Shown: one piece after another, positions 21,740 to 30,624 of the stretch
Position numbering within the stretch: position 1 is the stretch's first letter
Layout: every line of letters starts with the position of its first letter
DNA from: Thermomonospora catenispora
GTDB lineage: Bacteria > Actinomycetota > Actinomycetes > Streptosporangiales > Streptosporangiaceae
Direction of reading: 5' to 3'
NCBI RefSeq assembly: GCF_006363815.1
Contig: NZ_RRYT01000021.1
Location: 18,572 to 82,571, forward strand
DNA: 64,000 nt
Program-made: the position numbers and the translations under genes
Notes under the pieces: model-generated
What the model was told of the DNA's origin: nothing
Database searches by the model: none
The model's input: the letters and a program-made list of their open reading frames with translations, nothing else

Positions 21740-22861
21740 ATGATTCTTCGTACCTTCGGGTGGTCGTTCGCCGTCACCGCCCTCGGTCTGCTCGCCGCGC
21801 TGCTGTACGGCGGCCCGGCGGGGTTGGCGCTGGTGGCCGTCCTCGCCGTTTTGGAGATCTCTCTGTCGTTCGACAACGCCGTGGTGAACGCCAAGGTGTT
21901 GGAACGGATGAGCCCGTTCTGGCAGAGGATCTTCCTCACCGTCGGCATCGCGATCGCGGTGTTCGGCATGCGGCTGGTGTTCCCGCTCCTGATCGTGGGG
22001 ATCACCGCCCAGCTCAACCCGGTCGAGGCCATCGATCTGGCGTTCAACGACCACGAGGCGTACGCCGATCGGATGCATGAGGCGTATCCGATGATCGCGG
22101 CGTTCGGCGGCATGTTCCTGATGATGCTGTTCCTGGACTTCGTGTTCGAGGAACGCGCCGACAAGTGGCTGCCGTGGCTGGAACGCCCGCTCGCCCGGAT
22201 CGGCAAGCTGGACCAGCTGTCGGTGGTGGTGGCCGGCATCGCGCTGGCCTACGTGGCCGGCAACCACGCCGAGGATCCCGGCCGGGTCATGATCGCCGGC
22301 GTGCTCGGCATGGTGACCTACATCCTGGTCAACGGGCTGGGCGAGCTGTTCTCCCAGAGCGGCGACGTCGACGAGGACGACGAGGAGGACGGCGCCTCCG
22401 CGCCGGCCAGGACCGGGCCCAACGGGCTGGTGCTGGCCACCGGCAAGGCCGGCTTCTTCCTGTTCCTCTACCTGGAGGTACTGGACGCCTCGTTCTCCTT
22501 CGACGGCGTCATCGGCGCCTTCGCGATCAGCACCGACCCGGTCGTGATCATGCTGGGCCTGGGCATCGGCGCCATGTACATCCGGTCGCTGACGGTGTTC
22601 CTGGTCCGCAAGGGCACCCTGCACGAGTACGTCTACCTCGAGCACGGGGCGCACTGGGCGATCGGCGCGCTGGCGATCTGCATGCTGATCGGCATCGGCA
22701 CCCACGTGCCGGAGTGGATCACCGGCGGCCTCGGGTCCGCGCTGATCATCGCCGCGTTCCTGTCCTCGGTGCTGCGCAACCGGCGGGAGAACGGCGAGCA
22801 GATCGCCGGCGGCTCCGGCGAGCAGGCCGAGCTGGAGTCCACGGGTGTGTCGGGCGGCTGA
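21740..22861 (+). CDS. DUF475 / TerC-like integral membrane protein
   Basis: Polytopic inner-membrane protein of 373 residues in the DUF475 branch of the TerC superfamily, predicted metal-ion transporter or exporter working with TerD proteins at the membrane. The paired acidic membrane motifs of the superfamily are present: LEISLSFDNAVVNAKVL in helix 2 and VLDASFSFDGVIGAFAIS in the second half. A highly acidic cytoplasmic loop (GDVDEDDEEDGAS) sits at about residues 209-221, possibly metal-binding. Starts at ATG 21740, 35 bases after terD copy 2; a terminator hairpin follows the stop. Confidence 0.92.
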   Translation: MILRTFGWSFAVTALGLLAALLYGGPAGLALVAVLAVLEISLSFDNAVVNAKVLERMSPFWQRIFLTVGIAIAVFGMRLVFPLLIVGITAQLNPVEAIDLAFNDHEAYADRMHEAYPMIAAFGGMFLMMLFLDFVFEERADKWLPWLERPLARIGKLDQLSVVVAGIALAYVAGNHAEDPGRVMIAGVLGMVTYILVNGLGELFSQSGDVDEDDEEDGASAPARTGPNGLVLATGKAGFFLFLYLEVLDASFSFDGVIGAFAISTDPVVIMLGLGIGAMYIRSLTVFLVRKGTLHEYVYLEHGAHWAIGALAICMLIGIGTHVPEWITGGLGSALIIAAFLSSVLRNRRENGEQIAGGSGEQAELESTGVSGG

Positions 22862-22878
22862 CTGACCGGTCTCCTTCG

Positions 22879-22919
22879 ACGCGTGTCCGCCGGGGCCCTG
22901 GTCCCCGGCGGACACGCGT
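22879..22919 (+). terminator. Terminator hairpin inside the ter cluster
   Basis: Perfect 17-bp stem 22879-22895 with 22903-22919 and a seven-base loop, 17 bases past the DUF475 stop. It separates the first terD-terD-DUF475 unit from the third terD-family gene and may be a true or partial terminator. Confidence 0.65.
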
Positions 22920-22958
22920 GTCGTCGAGGGGCCGTCGGTGGAGGGGGCGCATCCGCTC

Positions 22959-23537
22959 ATGTCCGTCTCGTTGCAGAAGGGGCAGAAGGTCTCGCTGGTC
23001 GGGCCCGGCGGCGGCGCGCTCACTCGGGTCAGGATGGGCCTGGGCTGGGACGCGGCCGTCAAGAGGGGCCTGTTCGGCCGGAGGAGGCCGCAGCCGATCG
23101 ACCTGGACGCCTCGTGCCTGCTGTTCGACGCCTCCGGCAACCTGACGGACGCGGTCTGGTTCCGTCAGCTGCGCAGCAAGGACGGCGCCGTCCGGCACAC
23201 CGGGGACAACCTCACCGGTGAGGGCGAGGGCGACGACGAGTCGATCATCGTCGACCTGGCGGCGCTGCCGGCCGGCATCGCCCAGCTGGTCTTCACCGTC
23301 AACTCCTTCACCGGGCAGGGCTTCTCCCAGATCGTGAACGCGTTCTGCCGGCTGGTGGACGAGACCACCGGAGAGGAGCTCGCCCGCTACGACCTGTCCG
23401 AGACGGGGCCGCACACCGCGCAGATCATGGCGAAGGTCAGCCGGGACGGGCAGGGCTGGTCGATGACCGCGATCGGGGCGACCGCCACCGGCCGCACCTT
23501 TCAGCATCTGCTGCCGGAGGTGACGGCCCACCTGTAG
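22959..23537 (+). CDS. TerD family protein (divergent copy 3)
   Basis: Third TerD-domain protein, 192 residues, clearly divergent from the two tandem copies. It keeps the opening SVSLQKGQKVSLV, the core acidic cluster IDLDASCLLFD and [19 protein letters not shown], but has a basic insertion (KRGLFGRRRPQP) before the first calcium site and ends differently (GRTFQHLLPEVTAHL). This resembles the TerD/TerZ-like variants found with the Ter biosynthetic module. ATG 22959 is preferred over GTG 22938 because GGAGGGGG (22940-22947) then lies 11 bases upstream and the protein begins with the family's MSVSLxKG pattern. The biosynthetic genes follow after 181 bases. Confidence 0.9.
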   Translation: MSVSLQKGQKVSLVGPGGGALTRVRMGLGWDAAVKRGLFGRRRPQPIDLDASCLLFDASGNLTDAVWFRQLRSKDGAVRHTGDNLTGEGEGDDESIIVDLAALPAGIAQLVFTVNSFTGQGFSQIVNAFCRLVDETTGEELARYDLSETGPHTAQIMAKVSRDGQGWSMTAIGATATGRTFQHLLPEVTAHL

Positions 23538-23718
23538 GCGGCGATCGCCGGATCTGGGGGTCGATTTCTTCACTTTCCTTGCCATGGGTGAGTATCTACG
23601 CGTCAGGCCTTGAATGTGTCGTAGGGCGCAAAAGGCCACAGATCCGTCTATCGTCAGCGGTGGGCCGTGCGGCGCCGTCGAGATGTGGCCCGTTCCACCA
23701 TGGAAAGGATCCGCTTCC

Positions 23719-24876
23719 ATGCGACACTTCGACCACGTCTCCGCGGCCCGGCGCAAACGCCTGTTCTACCGGCACCCTCGGCCGTTCGGGCGGGACAGCG
23801 ATCCGCGCGTGCTGGCGGTGGCGTTGGGCGCCACCCTCTACAGCCCCGCCACCCGGCCCGCCCTGCTCGACGACATCGTCAAGGCGGCCCGGCGCGGGGT
23901 GATGAGCATGGTGGTGTGCCTGGAGGACGCCATCCCCGACGACGAGGTGCCCGCCGCCGAGGCCAACCTGGTCGCCCAGGTGCGCCGCGCCCATCGCACC
24001 GGGGCCCGCGTCCCGCTGCTGTTCATCCGGGTGCGCACGCCCGAGCAGATCGGCGATCTGACCCGGCGGCTGGGCGACGCGGTCGAGCTGATCAGCGGGT
24101 TCGTACTGCCGAAGTTCACCGCCGCCGCGGGAGAGGCGTTCTTGGACGCGCTGCGCGAGGCCTCCGCGCAGGCCCCGCGCCCGCTGCTGGCCATGCCGGT
24201 GATCGAGAGCCGCGAGGCGGTGTACCGGGAGACCCGCACCGAGATGCTGCACGACGTGGCGCGGTTGCTGGCCAAGCACGCCGACCTGGTGCTGGCGGTG
24301 CGGCTGGGAGGCACCGACATGTGCGCCGCCTACGGCCTGCGCCGCCCGCCCGACCTGACCATCTACGACATCCACCCGGTGGCCAGCGTGATCGCCGACG
24401 TGGTGAACGTGCTGGGCCGCGCCGACGGCAGCGGCTTCGTGATCACCGGCCCGGTCTGGGAGTACTTCTCGGCCGGGGAGCGGCTGTTCAAACCCCAGCT
24501 GCGGCAGGCCCCGTTCGAACGCCGGCACGCGATCGGGCTGCGCCGGCACATCATCAGCGCGGAGCTCGATGGGCTGATCCGCGAGGTCCACCTGGACAAG
24601 GCCAACGGCCTGATCGGCAAGACCGTCATCCACCCCTCCCACGTCCCGGCGGTGCACGCCCTGTCGGTGGTGACCCATGAGGAGTACTGCGACGCCGCCG
24701 ACATCCTCGGAGAGACCGGCGGGGGAGCGATGGCCAGCAGCTACGCCAACAAGATGAACGAGGCCAAGCCCCACCGCGCCTGGGCCGAGCGGCTGATGCT
24801 GCGCGCCCAGGTGTTCGGGGTGGCCGCCGAGGACGTCACCTTCGTGGAACTGCTCAAGGCGGCGGGCGGCACGTGA
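23719..24876 (+). CDS. HpcH/HpaI aldolase / citrate-lyase-like, Ter biosynthetic module
   Basis: CitE/HpcH-fold carbon-carbon lyase of 385 residues, the aldolase member of the Ter-associated biosynthetic gene set (database family C-C_Bond_Lyase). TIM-barrel hallmarks: MSMVVCLEDAIPDDEVPAAE (acidic metal ligands), LLAMPVIESREAVYRET (glutamate ligand), LVLAVRLGGTDMCAAYGL and GLIGKTVIHPSHVPAVHALS. Its reaction is not established; with the two PRTase-fold proteins and HAD phosphatase downstream, it is thought to build a ribosyl or nucleoside-like metabolite. Starts at ATG 23719 with an AAAGGA about ten bases upstream. Its TGA overlaps the next GTG by four bases. Confidence 0.9.
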   Translation: MRHFDHVSAARRKRLFYRHPRPFGRDSDPRVLAVALGATLYSPATRPALLDDIVKAARRGVMSMVVCLEDAIPDDEVPAAEANLVAQVRRAHRTGARVPLLFIRVRTPEQIGDLTRRLGDAVELISGFVLPKFTAAAGEAFLDALREASAQAPRPLLAMPVIESREAVYRETRTEMLHDVARLLAKHADLVLAVRLGGTDMCAAYGLRRPPDLTIYDIHPVASVIADVVNVLGRADGSGFVITGPVWEYFSAGERLFKPQLRQAPFERRHAIGLRRHIISAELDGLIREVHLDKANGLIGKTVIHPSHVPAVHALSVVTHEEYCDAADILGETGGGAMASSYANKMNEAKPHRAWAERLMLRAQVFGVAAEDVTFVELLKAAGGT

Positions 24877-26297
24877 GCGTCTGGAACGGGACCTGGGTGG
24901 CCGAACGCCTGGGGGTGCGGCTGACCGACGTCGACCGCCCCCTCGGCGTCGGACTGACCGACCTGGTGGGACTGGCGATCCGCCGCAACCCCCGCCGCGC
25001 CCACCTGCTGGTGTCCGCCGTCCTCGGCAAGCACGTCCCCACCGACCCGCGGCTGGTGTACGGGGCCGGCCTGCTGCTGGGCCGCCGGATCGCGGGCCCG
25101 CCCCCCGCCGCGGCCGTCGACGCCCTGCGGCGGGCCCTGGCCTCCGGACCGGCGACGGACGGACCGGGGCCGCGCCCCGCCCGCCCGGAGACGCCCCGGG
25201 GCCGGGCGGACGCCGCGGCCCGGCTGCGGGACGCGCTGACCGGCGGATCGACGGACGGGAGGTCCGCCCTGGTGATCGGATATGCCGAGACGGCGACGGC
25301 GCTGGGGCATGCGGTGGCCGACGCCCTGGGGGACGCCGTCTATCTGCACTCGACCCGCCGCCCGGTGGAGGGGATCGCGCCGTACGGAGGGTTCGAGGAG
25401 GAGCACAGCCACGCCACCAGCCACCTGCTGCTCCCCGCCGACCGGAGGCTGATGGAACGGGACGGCCCGGTGGTGCTGGTCGACGACGAGCTGTCCACCG
25501 GCACCACCGCCCTCAACACGATCGGGGCGCTGCACGCCGCCCGCCCGCGCCGCCACTACGTGGTGGCGGCGCTGGTGGACGTGCGGGGACGGCGGGACCG
25601 CGCGCGGATGGCGGCGTTCGCCGAGCGGCTGGGGGCGCGGATCGACACGGTGGCGCTGGCGTCCGGGCGGGTGGAGCTGCCGCCCGACGTCCTGGCCAGG
25701 GGACGGGCGCTCGCGGCCGGGACGCCGGATGCGGCGGAACCGGCGGCGGGGGAGCACCCCCTCGTCCGGGTGGATCCGGGATGGCCCGAGGGGCTGCCCG
25801 AGGGCGGCCGGCACGGGTTCACGCCCGAGCACCGGGAACGGCTGGAGGAGGCGCTGCCCGAGATGGCCGCCCGGCTCGCCGCCGCGCTGCCCGCGGAGGC
25901 GCGGCGGGTGCTCGTGCTCGGCTTCGAGGAGCTGATGTACGCCCCGCTCCGGCTGGCCGAGGCGCTGGCGGACCTGCTCCCCGAGACGGAGGTGCGGTAC
26001 TCGACGACCACCCGCTCCCCTGTGCTGGCCGTGGACGACCCCGGCTACGCCATCCGGACGCGGATCGCCTTCCCAGCCCACGACGCCCCGGCGGACGGGC
26101 CGGGGGAGCGGTACGCCTACAACGTGGCCGGAGCGGGCTTCGAGGCGATCGTGCTGATCGTGGACGCCGTGGGGGACACGCCGGAGCTGGCGTCGGGGCT
26201 GCTGAGGCGTCTGCGCGGCATCGCCCCGGTGGTGCTGGCCGCCCTGCCGGTCCGGCCCGCCCGACGGCCCTGGTCCTGCGGGAAGGAGACCGGATGA
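24873..26297 (+). CDS. Phosphoribosyltransferase with C-terminal TRSP domain
   Basis: PRTase-fold enzyme (474 residues) of the Ter biosynthetic module. The N-terminal PRTase_2 domain (about 30-240) contains LVIGYAETATALGHAVADAL and the PRPP-binding loop VVLVDDELSTGTTALNTIGA. The C-terminal TRSP domain (about 300-470) contains FTPEHRERLEEALPEMA, VLGFEELMYAPLRLAEAL, the name-giving YSTTTRSPV, and AYNVAGAGFEAIVLIVD. Likely transfers a phosphoribosyl group to or from an unknown base. A Gly/Ala/Arg-rich linker joins the domains. Translational coupling on both sides (GTGA with the aldolase, ATGA with the StiP-like gene) marks one operon. Confidence 0.9.
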   Translation: MSVWNGTWVAERLGVRLTDVDRPLGVGLTDLVGLAIRRNPRRAHLLVSAVLGKHVPTDPRLVYGAGLLLGRRIAGPPPAAAVDALRRALASGPATDGPGPRPARPETPRGRADAAARLRDALTGGSTDGRSALVIGYAETATALGHAVADALGDAVYLHSTRRPVEGIAPYGGFEEEHSHATSHLLLPADRRLMERDGPVVLVDDELSTGTTALNTIGALHAARPRRHYVVAALVDVRGRRDRARMAAFAERLGARIDTVALASGRVELPPDVLARGRALAAGTPDAAEPAAGEHPLVRVDPGWPEGLPEGGRHGFTPEHRERLEEALPEMAARLAAALPAEARRVLVLGFEELMYAPLRLAEALADLLPETEVRYSTTTRSPVLAVDDPGYAIRTRIAFPAHDAPADGPGERYAYNVAGAGFEAIVLIVDAVGDTPELASGLLRRLRGIAPVVLAALPVRPARRPWSCGKETG

Positions 26298-27436
26298 CCC
26301 CCGAGCCGCTGCGCGGACCGGATTTCGGCAGCTACCCGGCCGAGGACGTGGCCTGGCTGCTCAAGGACCTGTCCCAGGTGAAGCTGGAGGCGCCGATCGA
26401 GGAACGGGAGGCGGCGATCCAGGCGGGCCGGGCGCACTACGCCGAGTCGCTGCCGGTGGAGTACCAGCCCGGCCCCGAGTACCGGCGGCTGTTCCACCGG
26501 GCGCTGGAGGCCTCGGCGTCCCGCCTGGCGTACGCGGTCGGCCTGGTCACCGAGCTGATCCTGGCCGAACGGGGCCGGGAGACGGTGCTGGTGTCGCTGG
26601 CGCGGGCGGGCACCCCCGTGGGGGTGCTGATCCGCCGGTGGGCGCGGGCAGCCCACGGGCTGGACCTGCCGCACTATTCGCTGAGCATCGTGCGGGGCCG
26701 GGGCATCGACCGGGTGGCGCTGCGCTACCTGACCGAGCACCACGACCCGGCGTCGGTGATGTTCGTGGACGGGTGGACCGGCAAGGGCGTGATCACCAGG
26801 GAGCTGACCACGGCGTTGGAGGCGTACTTCCGCGACACCGGGGTGCGCTTCCCCGGCGATCTGGCGGTGCTGGCCGACCCGGGACGCTGCACCCGCCTGT
26901 ACGGGACCCGCGAGGACTTCCTGATCCCCTCGGCCTGCCTCAACTCCACGGTGTCCGGTCTGGTCAGCCGCACCGTGCTGAACGACGAGCTGATCGGGCC
27001 GAACGACTTCCACGGCGCCAAGTTCTACGCCGAACTGGCCCCTTCGGACGTGTCGGGGGTGTTCCTGGACGCCGTGTGCGCCCGGTTCGGGGAGGTCGCC
27101 GAGCGGGTGGCCAGGGACTGGCCGGCGCTGCGGGAGGCCGACCGCACCCCCGACTGGTCGGGCTGGGCGGCGGTCCGCCGGATCGGCGAACGGTACGGCA
27201 TCGACGACCTCAACCTGATCAAACCGGGGGTGGGGGAGACGACCCGGGTGCTGCTGCGCCGCGTCCCCTGGCGGGTGCTGGTCCGCTCCGACGCCCTGGC
27301 CTCCGGGGACCTGGCGCACATCCGGCTGCTGGCGGCCGAACGCGGCGTCCCGGTGGTCGAGGTGGAGCCGGACGCCCTCCCGTACGCCTGCGCGGGACTG
27401 GTCCGCCCCGACGTCGGGCGGGGAGGCGGCCGGTGA
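26294..27436 (+). CDS. StiP/PRTase_1-like protein with PELOTA RNA-binding domain
   Basis: A 380-residue protein that databases label cysteine protease StiP family; the N-terminal domain was earlier classed as a phosphoribosyltransferase (PRTase_1). Visible features: DLSQVKLEAPIEEREAAIQ, VLVSLARAGTPVGVLIRRWA, a PRPP-loop-like VMFVDGWTGKGVITREL, and PSACLNSTVSGLVSRTVLND, where the Cys proposed as the protease nucleophile lies. The C-terminal segment from about 300 (LNLIKPGVGETTRVLLRR then LVRSDALASGDLAHIRLLA) is the PELOTA-type RNA-binding domain. Whether it acts as a protease or transferase is unresolved; the operon context favours a synthetic role. Starts at ATG 26294, overlapping the previous stop. 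Confidence 0.88.
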   Translation: MTPEPLRGPDFGSYPAEDVAWLLKDLSQVKLEAPIEEREAAIQAGRAHYAESLPVEYQPGPEYRRLFHRALEASASRLAYAVGLVTELILAERGRETVLVSLARAGTPVGVLIRRWARAAHGLDLPHYSLSIVRGRGIDRVALRYLTEHHDPASVMFVDGWTGKGVITRELTTALEAYFRDTGVRFPGDLAVLADPGRCTRLYGTREDFLIPSACLNSTVSGLVSRTVLNDELIGPNDFHGAKFYAELAPSDVSGVFLDAVCARFGEVAERVARDWPALREADRTPDWSGWAAVRRIGERYGIDDLNLIKPGVGETTRVLLRRVPWRVLVRSDALASGDLAHIRLLAAERGVPVVEVEPDALPYACAGLVRPDVGRGGGR

Positions 27437-28311
27437 AGACCGTCGTGTGCAGCGACCTGGACCGCACGCTGATCTACTCGGCGGCCGCGCTGGGCTGGGA
27501 GGGGCCGGACGAGACCCTGCCCCGGCTGCTGTGCGTGGAGCACTACCGGGCCGAGCCGCTGTCCTACGTCACCGAGACCGCCGCCCGGCTGCTGGAGCGC
27601 CTCGCCGACGCGGCGGTGCTCGTCCCCGTCACCACGCGGACCCCGGAGCAGTACCGCCGGGTGCGCCTGCTGGAGAAGCCCCCGCCGTACGCGATCTGCG
27701 CCAACGGGGGGCACATCCTCGTCGACGGGGTCGCGGATCCCGAATGGGCGGCGCGGGTGCGCTCCCGCCTCCGCGTCGCGGCGGAGCTCGCGGAGGTGCA
27801 CGGGCACCTGACCCGCGTGAGCGGGGAGTTCGTGCGCACCGTCCGGACCGCCTCGGACCTGTTCTGCTACGCGGTGGTGGAGCGGGCGGCGCTCCCGGAC
27901 GGCTGGCTGGCCGACCTGACGGGCTGGTGCGCCGAACGCGGCTGGCGGACCTCGCTGCAGGGACGCAAGGTCTACTGCATCCCCGACGGGCTGTCCAAGG
28001 CCGCGGCCGCGGCGGAGGTGGCGCACCGGACCGGGGCCGGGCGGATGCTGGCCGCCGGTGACTCCCTGCTGGACGTCGAGCTGCTGGAGGCCGCCGACGC
28101 GGCGCTGCGGCCCGCCCACGGGGAACTGGCGGACGTCGGCTGGACCGCCCCCCGCACCGCGGTCACCGCGGCCCGGGGCGTCGCGGCGGGGGAGGAGATC
28201 GCCGAGCGGCTGCTGGCGCTGGCCCTCGACCCGGACGCGGTGCCCGCCGCCGGGACCTGGCGCGCTCTCCTGCACGACGGCGAACGGCCGTCGCCCGGGC
28301 GGACGCCCTGA
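27433..28311 (+). CDS. HAD-family phosphatase, Ter biosynthetic module
   Basis: Haloacid-dehalogenase-superfamily hydrolase (292 residues), probably a phosphatase acting on the phosphoribosylated product of the preceding enzymes. Motif I CSDLDRTLIYS carries the nucleophile/acid Asp pair, motif II VPVTTRT the Thr, motif III the Lys near GLSKAAAAAEV, and motif IV AAGDSLLDVELLEAAD the metal-binding Asp residues. The insert between motifs I and III is a Cof-type (C2) cap. Starts at GTG 27433, overlapping the previous TGA by four bases, so all four module genes are translationally coupled. A short tandem repeat follows its stop. Confidence 0.9.
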   Translation: MKTVVCSDLDRTLIYSAAALGWEGPDETLPRLLCVEHYRAEPLSYVTETAARLLERLADAAVLVPVTTRTPEQYRRVRLLEKPPPYAICANGGHILVDGVADPEWAARVRSRLRVAAELAEVHGHLTRVSGEFVRTVRTASDLFCYAVVERAALPDGWLADLTGWCAERGWRTSLQGRKVYCIPDGLSKAAAAAEVAHRTGAGRMLAAGDSLLDVELLEAADAALRPAHGELADVGWTAPRTAVTAARGVAAGEEIAERLLALALDPDAVPAAGTWRALLHDGERPSPGRTP

Positions 28312-28315
28312 GACG

Positions 28316-28348
28316 GGCCCTGGGCAGGCCCTGGACAGGCCCTAGGCA
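28316..28348. repeat. Three 11-bp tandem repeats
   Basis: GGCCCTGGGCA, GGCCCTGGACA and GGCCCTAGGCA in direct succession between the HAD gene and the glycoside hydrolase gene. No function evident. Confidence 0.6.
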
Positions 28349-28377
28349 GAACGAGGTCCACGGGTCACCCTGGGAGA

Positions 28378-29700
28378 GTGAGCTCCTGGCTGAAGGGCGA
28401 CGAGGCCGCGCTGTGGCGGGCCGCCGCACGAGTGCTGGACGCCAACTGGACCGGTCGCGGGACCGTGCCCTCGCCCGGCCTGTATCCGCACCTGTGGAGC
28501 TGGGACTCGGCGTTCATCAGCATGGGGCTCGTCCGGCACGACCGGTCCCGCGCCGAGCGGGAGCTGCTGGCGGTCTTCCGCGGACAGTGGGCGCGCGGGC
28601 TGGTCCCGCACATCGTGTTCCACCCCGAGCTGCCGCGCTTCGGCTATTTCCCCGGGCCGGACCTGTGGCGCAGCCGTTCCGTGCCCGGGACGCCGCGCGA
28701 CCTGGACACCTCGGGGCTGACCGGGCCGCCGTTGCAGGCGCTGGCGGCGCTGCGGCTGCACCAGTGCGCCGACGCGGGCGACGCCGAGCGCAGCCGAGCC
28801 TTCCTGGCCCGGCTGTATCCGCTGCTGACGGCGCAGCACCGCCATCTGGCCGAGGAACGCGACATCGGGGGAGCGGGACTGGCGGCCATCTGCCATCCGT
28901 GGGAGTCGGGGATGGACGACAGCCCCTCCTGGGACCGGCCGCTGTCGGCCCTGGACCTGCCGCCCTCCCGGTACGCGCCGCTGCGCCCGCCGGGCGCGGG
29001 CGTGACGGCGGGGGAGGACCACGACCGGTACGTACGGCTGGTGACGCTGCTGCGGGACGCCCGCTACGAGGCCGGGCACCTGCGGGACGAGCATCCCTTC
29101 CTCGCCGAGGACCCGCTGTTCAACGCCGCGTATCTGGCCTCCACGCACGCGCTGGCGGAGATCGCCCGGATCATCGGGCGGGACCCGGCGCCGCATCTGG
29201 AGGACGCCGCCCGCATCCGTCGGGCGCTGCTGGACCGATTGTGGGACGGGGAGTGCTTCCGGGTGCTGGACCTGCGCTCCGGCGAGCTGATCCCCACGAT
29301 CACGGTGGCCTCGTTCGGCCCCCTGCTGGACCCCGAACTGCCCTCGCCCGCGCTGCGGGCGCTGGTCGAGCTGCTGCTGTCGGCGCGTTTCAGCGGCGCC
29401 GCGGGCTACCCGGTGCCCTCGTGCGATCTGCAGTCGGCGAGCTTCGACCCCACCCGTTATTGGCGCGGCCCCACCTGGGTCAACACCAACTGGCTGCTGT
29501 GGCTGGCGGCGTCCGTGCACGGGCTGACGATCATCTCCGACCTGCTGCACGGGACCACGCTGCGGCTGGTGCGCCAGTCGGGGTTCCGCGAGTACTTCGA
29601 CCCGTTCGACGGGAGCGGGTACGGCAGCCACGACTACAGCTGGTCCGCCGCCCTGGTGCTGGATCTGCTCGCCGCCCGGCGCGCCTCCCACGCCGCGTGA
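28378..29700 (+). CDS. MGH1-like (GH63-type) glycoside hydrolase
   Basis: An (alpha/alpha)6-barrel glycoside hydrolase of 440 residues related to mannosylglycerate/glucosylglycerate hydrolases. Typical blocks: PGLYPHLWSWDSAFISMGLV near the start, CHPWESGMDDSPSWDRP in the middle, and YWRGPTWVNTNWLLWLA plus YGSHDYSWSAALVLDLLAA near the end, containing the acidic active-site residues of this fold. Cytoplasmic, no signal peptide. It may hydrolyse a compatible-solute glycoside, which would fit stress; a direct role in the Ter pathway is only inferred from position. The GTG at 28378 is preceded by GGGAG at unusually short spacing, so the start is less certain. Confidence 0.85.
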   Translation: MSSWLKGDEAALWRAAARVLDANWTGRGTVPSPGLYPHLWSWDSAFISMGLVRHDRSRAERELLAVFRGQWARGLVPHIVFHPELPRFGYFPGPDLWRSRSVPGTPRDLDTSGLTGPPLQALAALRLHQCADAGDAERSRAFLARLYPLLTAQHRHLAEERDIGGAGLAAICHPWESGMDDSPSWDRPLSALDLPPSRYAPLRPPGAGVTAGEDHDRYVRLVTLLRDARYEAGHLRDEHPFLAEDPLFNAAYLASTHALAEIARIIGRDPAPHLEDAARIRRALLDRLWDGECFRVLDLRSGELIPTITVASFGPLLDPELPSPALRALVELLLSARFSGAAGYPVPSCDLQSASFDPTRYWRGPTWVNTNWLLWLAASVHGLTIISDLLHGTTLRLVRQSGFREYFDPFDGSGYGSHDYSWSAALVLDLLAARRASHAA

Positions 29701-29717
29701 TCGGTACGTTGAGGCCC

Positions 29718-30215
29718 ATGCTGCCGTTGTTCCAGCGCAATCGTCTCCCCCGAGCCGTGCGGGACGCCCTCGACCTGGGCCGCGGCGAGCGCCCGCTGGC
29801 CCACGCCCCCACCCGCGGCGGCTCCCATGTCGTCGCCACCGGATTCGCGCTGCACCTGCCGACCGGCGACGGGGGGTTCCTGCGGCTGCCGTGGGAGCGG
29901 ATCGACCGCGCCTCGTGGGACGGGCGCGTGCTGCACGTTCACCAAAGCGGGGGTCGTTCGCACCGGATCGGGCTCACCGACCCCGGGTCGGTGCCCGAGA
30001 CCATCCGGGAGCGGGTCACCTCGACCATCGTGGTCAACCATCCGGCGACCCTGCCCGGCGGCGGGAAGGTCCGGATCACCGGCCGTCGTTCGCCGGCCAC
30101 CGGCCGGGTGCGCTGGGCGCTGGTGTTCGAGGCCGGGCTCGACCCCGACGATCCGGGGCTGCGCGCCCAGGCCGAGCAGATCCTCGAGGACCTCCGCCGC
30201 CAGACGGGCCTGTGA
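29718..30215 (+). CDS. Conserved hypothetical actinobacterial protein
   Basis: A 165-residue soluble protein I cannot assign to a named family. It is mainly beta-strand in pattern (GGSHVVATGFALHLPTGDGG, then LRLPWERIDRASWDGRVLHV) and resembles small pleckstrin-like or phosphodiesterase-unrelated hypotheticals that sit beside tRNA-Asn in actinomycetes, with a short helical C-terminus (GLRAQAEQILEDLRRQTGL). No signal peptide or membrane helix. ATG 29718 is preferred; GTG 29697, overlapping the glycoside hydrolase stop, would add seven residues and imply coupling. Confidence 0.65.
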   Translation: MLPLFQRNRLPRAVRDALDLGRGERPLAHAPTRGGSHVVATGFALHLPTGDGGFLRLPWERIDRASWDGRVLHVHQSGGRSHRIGLTDPGSVPETIRERVTSTIVVNHPATLPGGGKVRITGRRSPATGRVRWALVFEAGLDPDDPGLRAQAEQILEDLRRQTGL

Positions 30216-30222
30216 CCGTGCT

Positions 30223-30624
30223 TCAGTGAGAACCGCGCGGCGACGGCCTGGCGCTCCCGGCCGGCGTTCCGGCCGTCGACCCCGAGGCGGAGGTGCCGCC
30301 GGTGGTGGAGGCGCTTCCCGACGGGGCTCCGCCGGCGGGGCCGGAGAACCGTCCCGAGGGCTCCCCGCCCACCTCGGCCATCGGCTCCCGCTCCGCCTGC
30401 CTGGTCTTCCGGGAGCCTGCGGTGCGTTCGGTGATCCGGTTCTTGGCCGTGCCCGCCAGCATCCCCGACTTGGCGCGCAGCGTCTCGGCCGTCTCCTGCA
30501 CCTTGGGGTTCTCGGCCAGTTTGCGGGACTGCTGCACGATCTGCTCATAGCGCTCCCGGCCGGCCCTGGTCCCCAGCACGTAGCCGACCGCGGCGCCGAG
30601 GAGGAACGGAATCCTGATCTTCAT
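30223..30624 (-). CDS. YtxH-like small membrane protein
   Basis: A 133-residue protein with one N-terminal membrane helix (IPFLLGAAVGYVLGTRAG), then basic and polar helical sequence GRERYEQIVQQSRKLAENPK, and a long low-complexity Ser/Gly/Pro/Thr tail (GGAPSGSASTTGGTSASGST). The pattern is that of YtxH-domain or general-stress-type proteins anchored at the membrane. The ATG at 30624 is decided by a perfect GGAGG six bases upstream. It converges with the preceding plus-strand gene, with only seven bases between them. Confidence 0.8.
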   Translation of the reverse strand: MKIRIPFLLGAAVGYVLGTRAGRERYEQIVQQSRKLAENPKVQETAETLRAKSGMLAGTAKNRITERTAGSRKTRQAEREPMAEVGGEPSGRFSGPAGGAPSGSASTTGGTSASGSTAGTPAGSARPSPRGSH

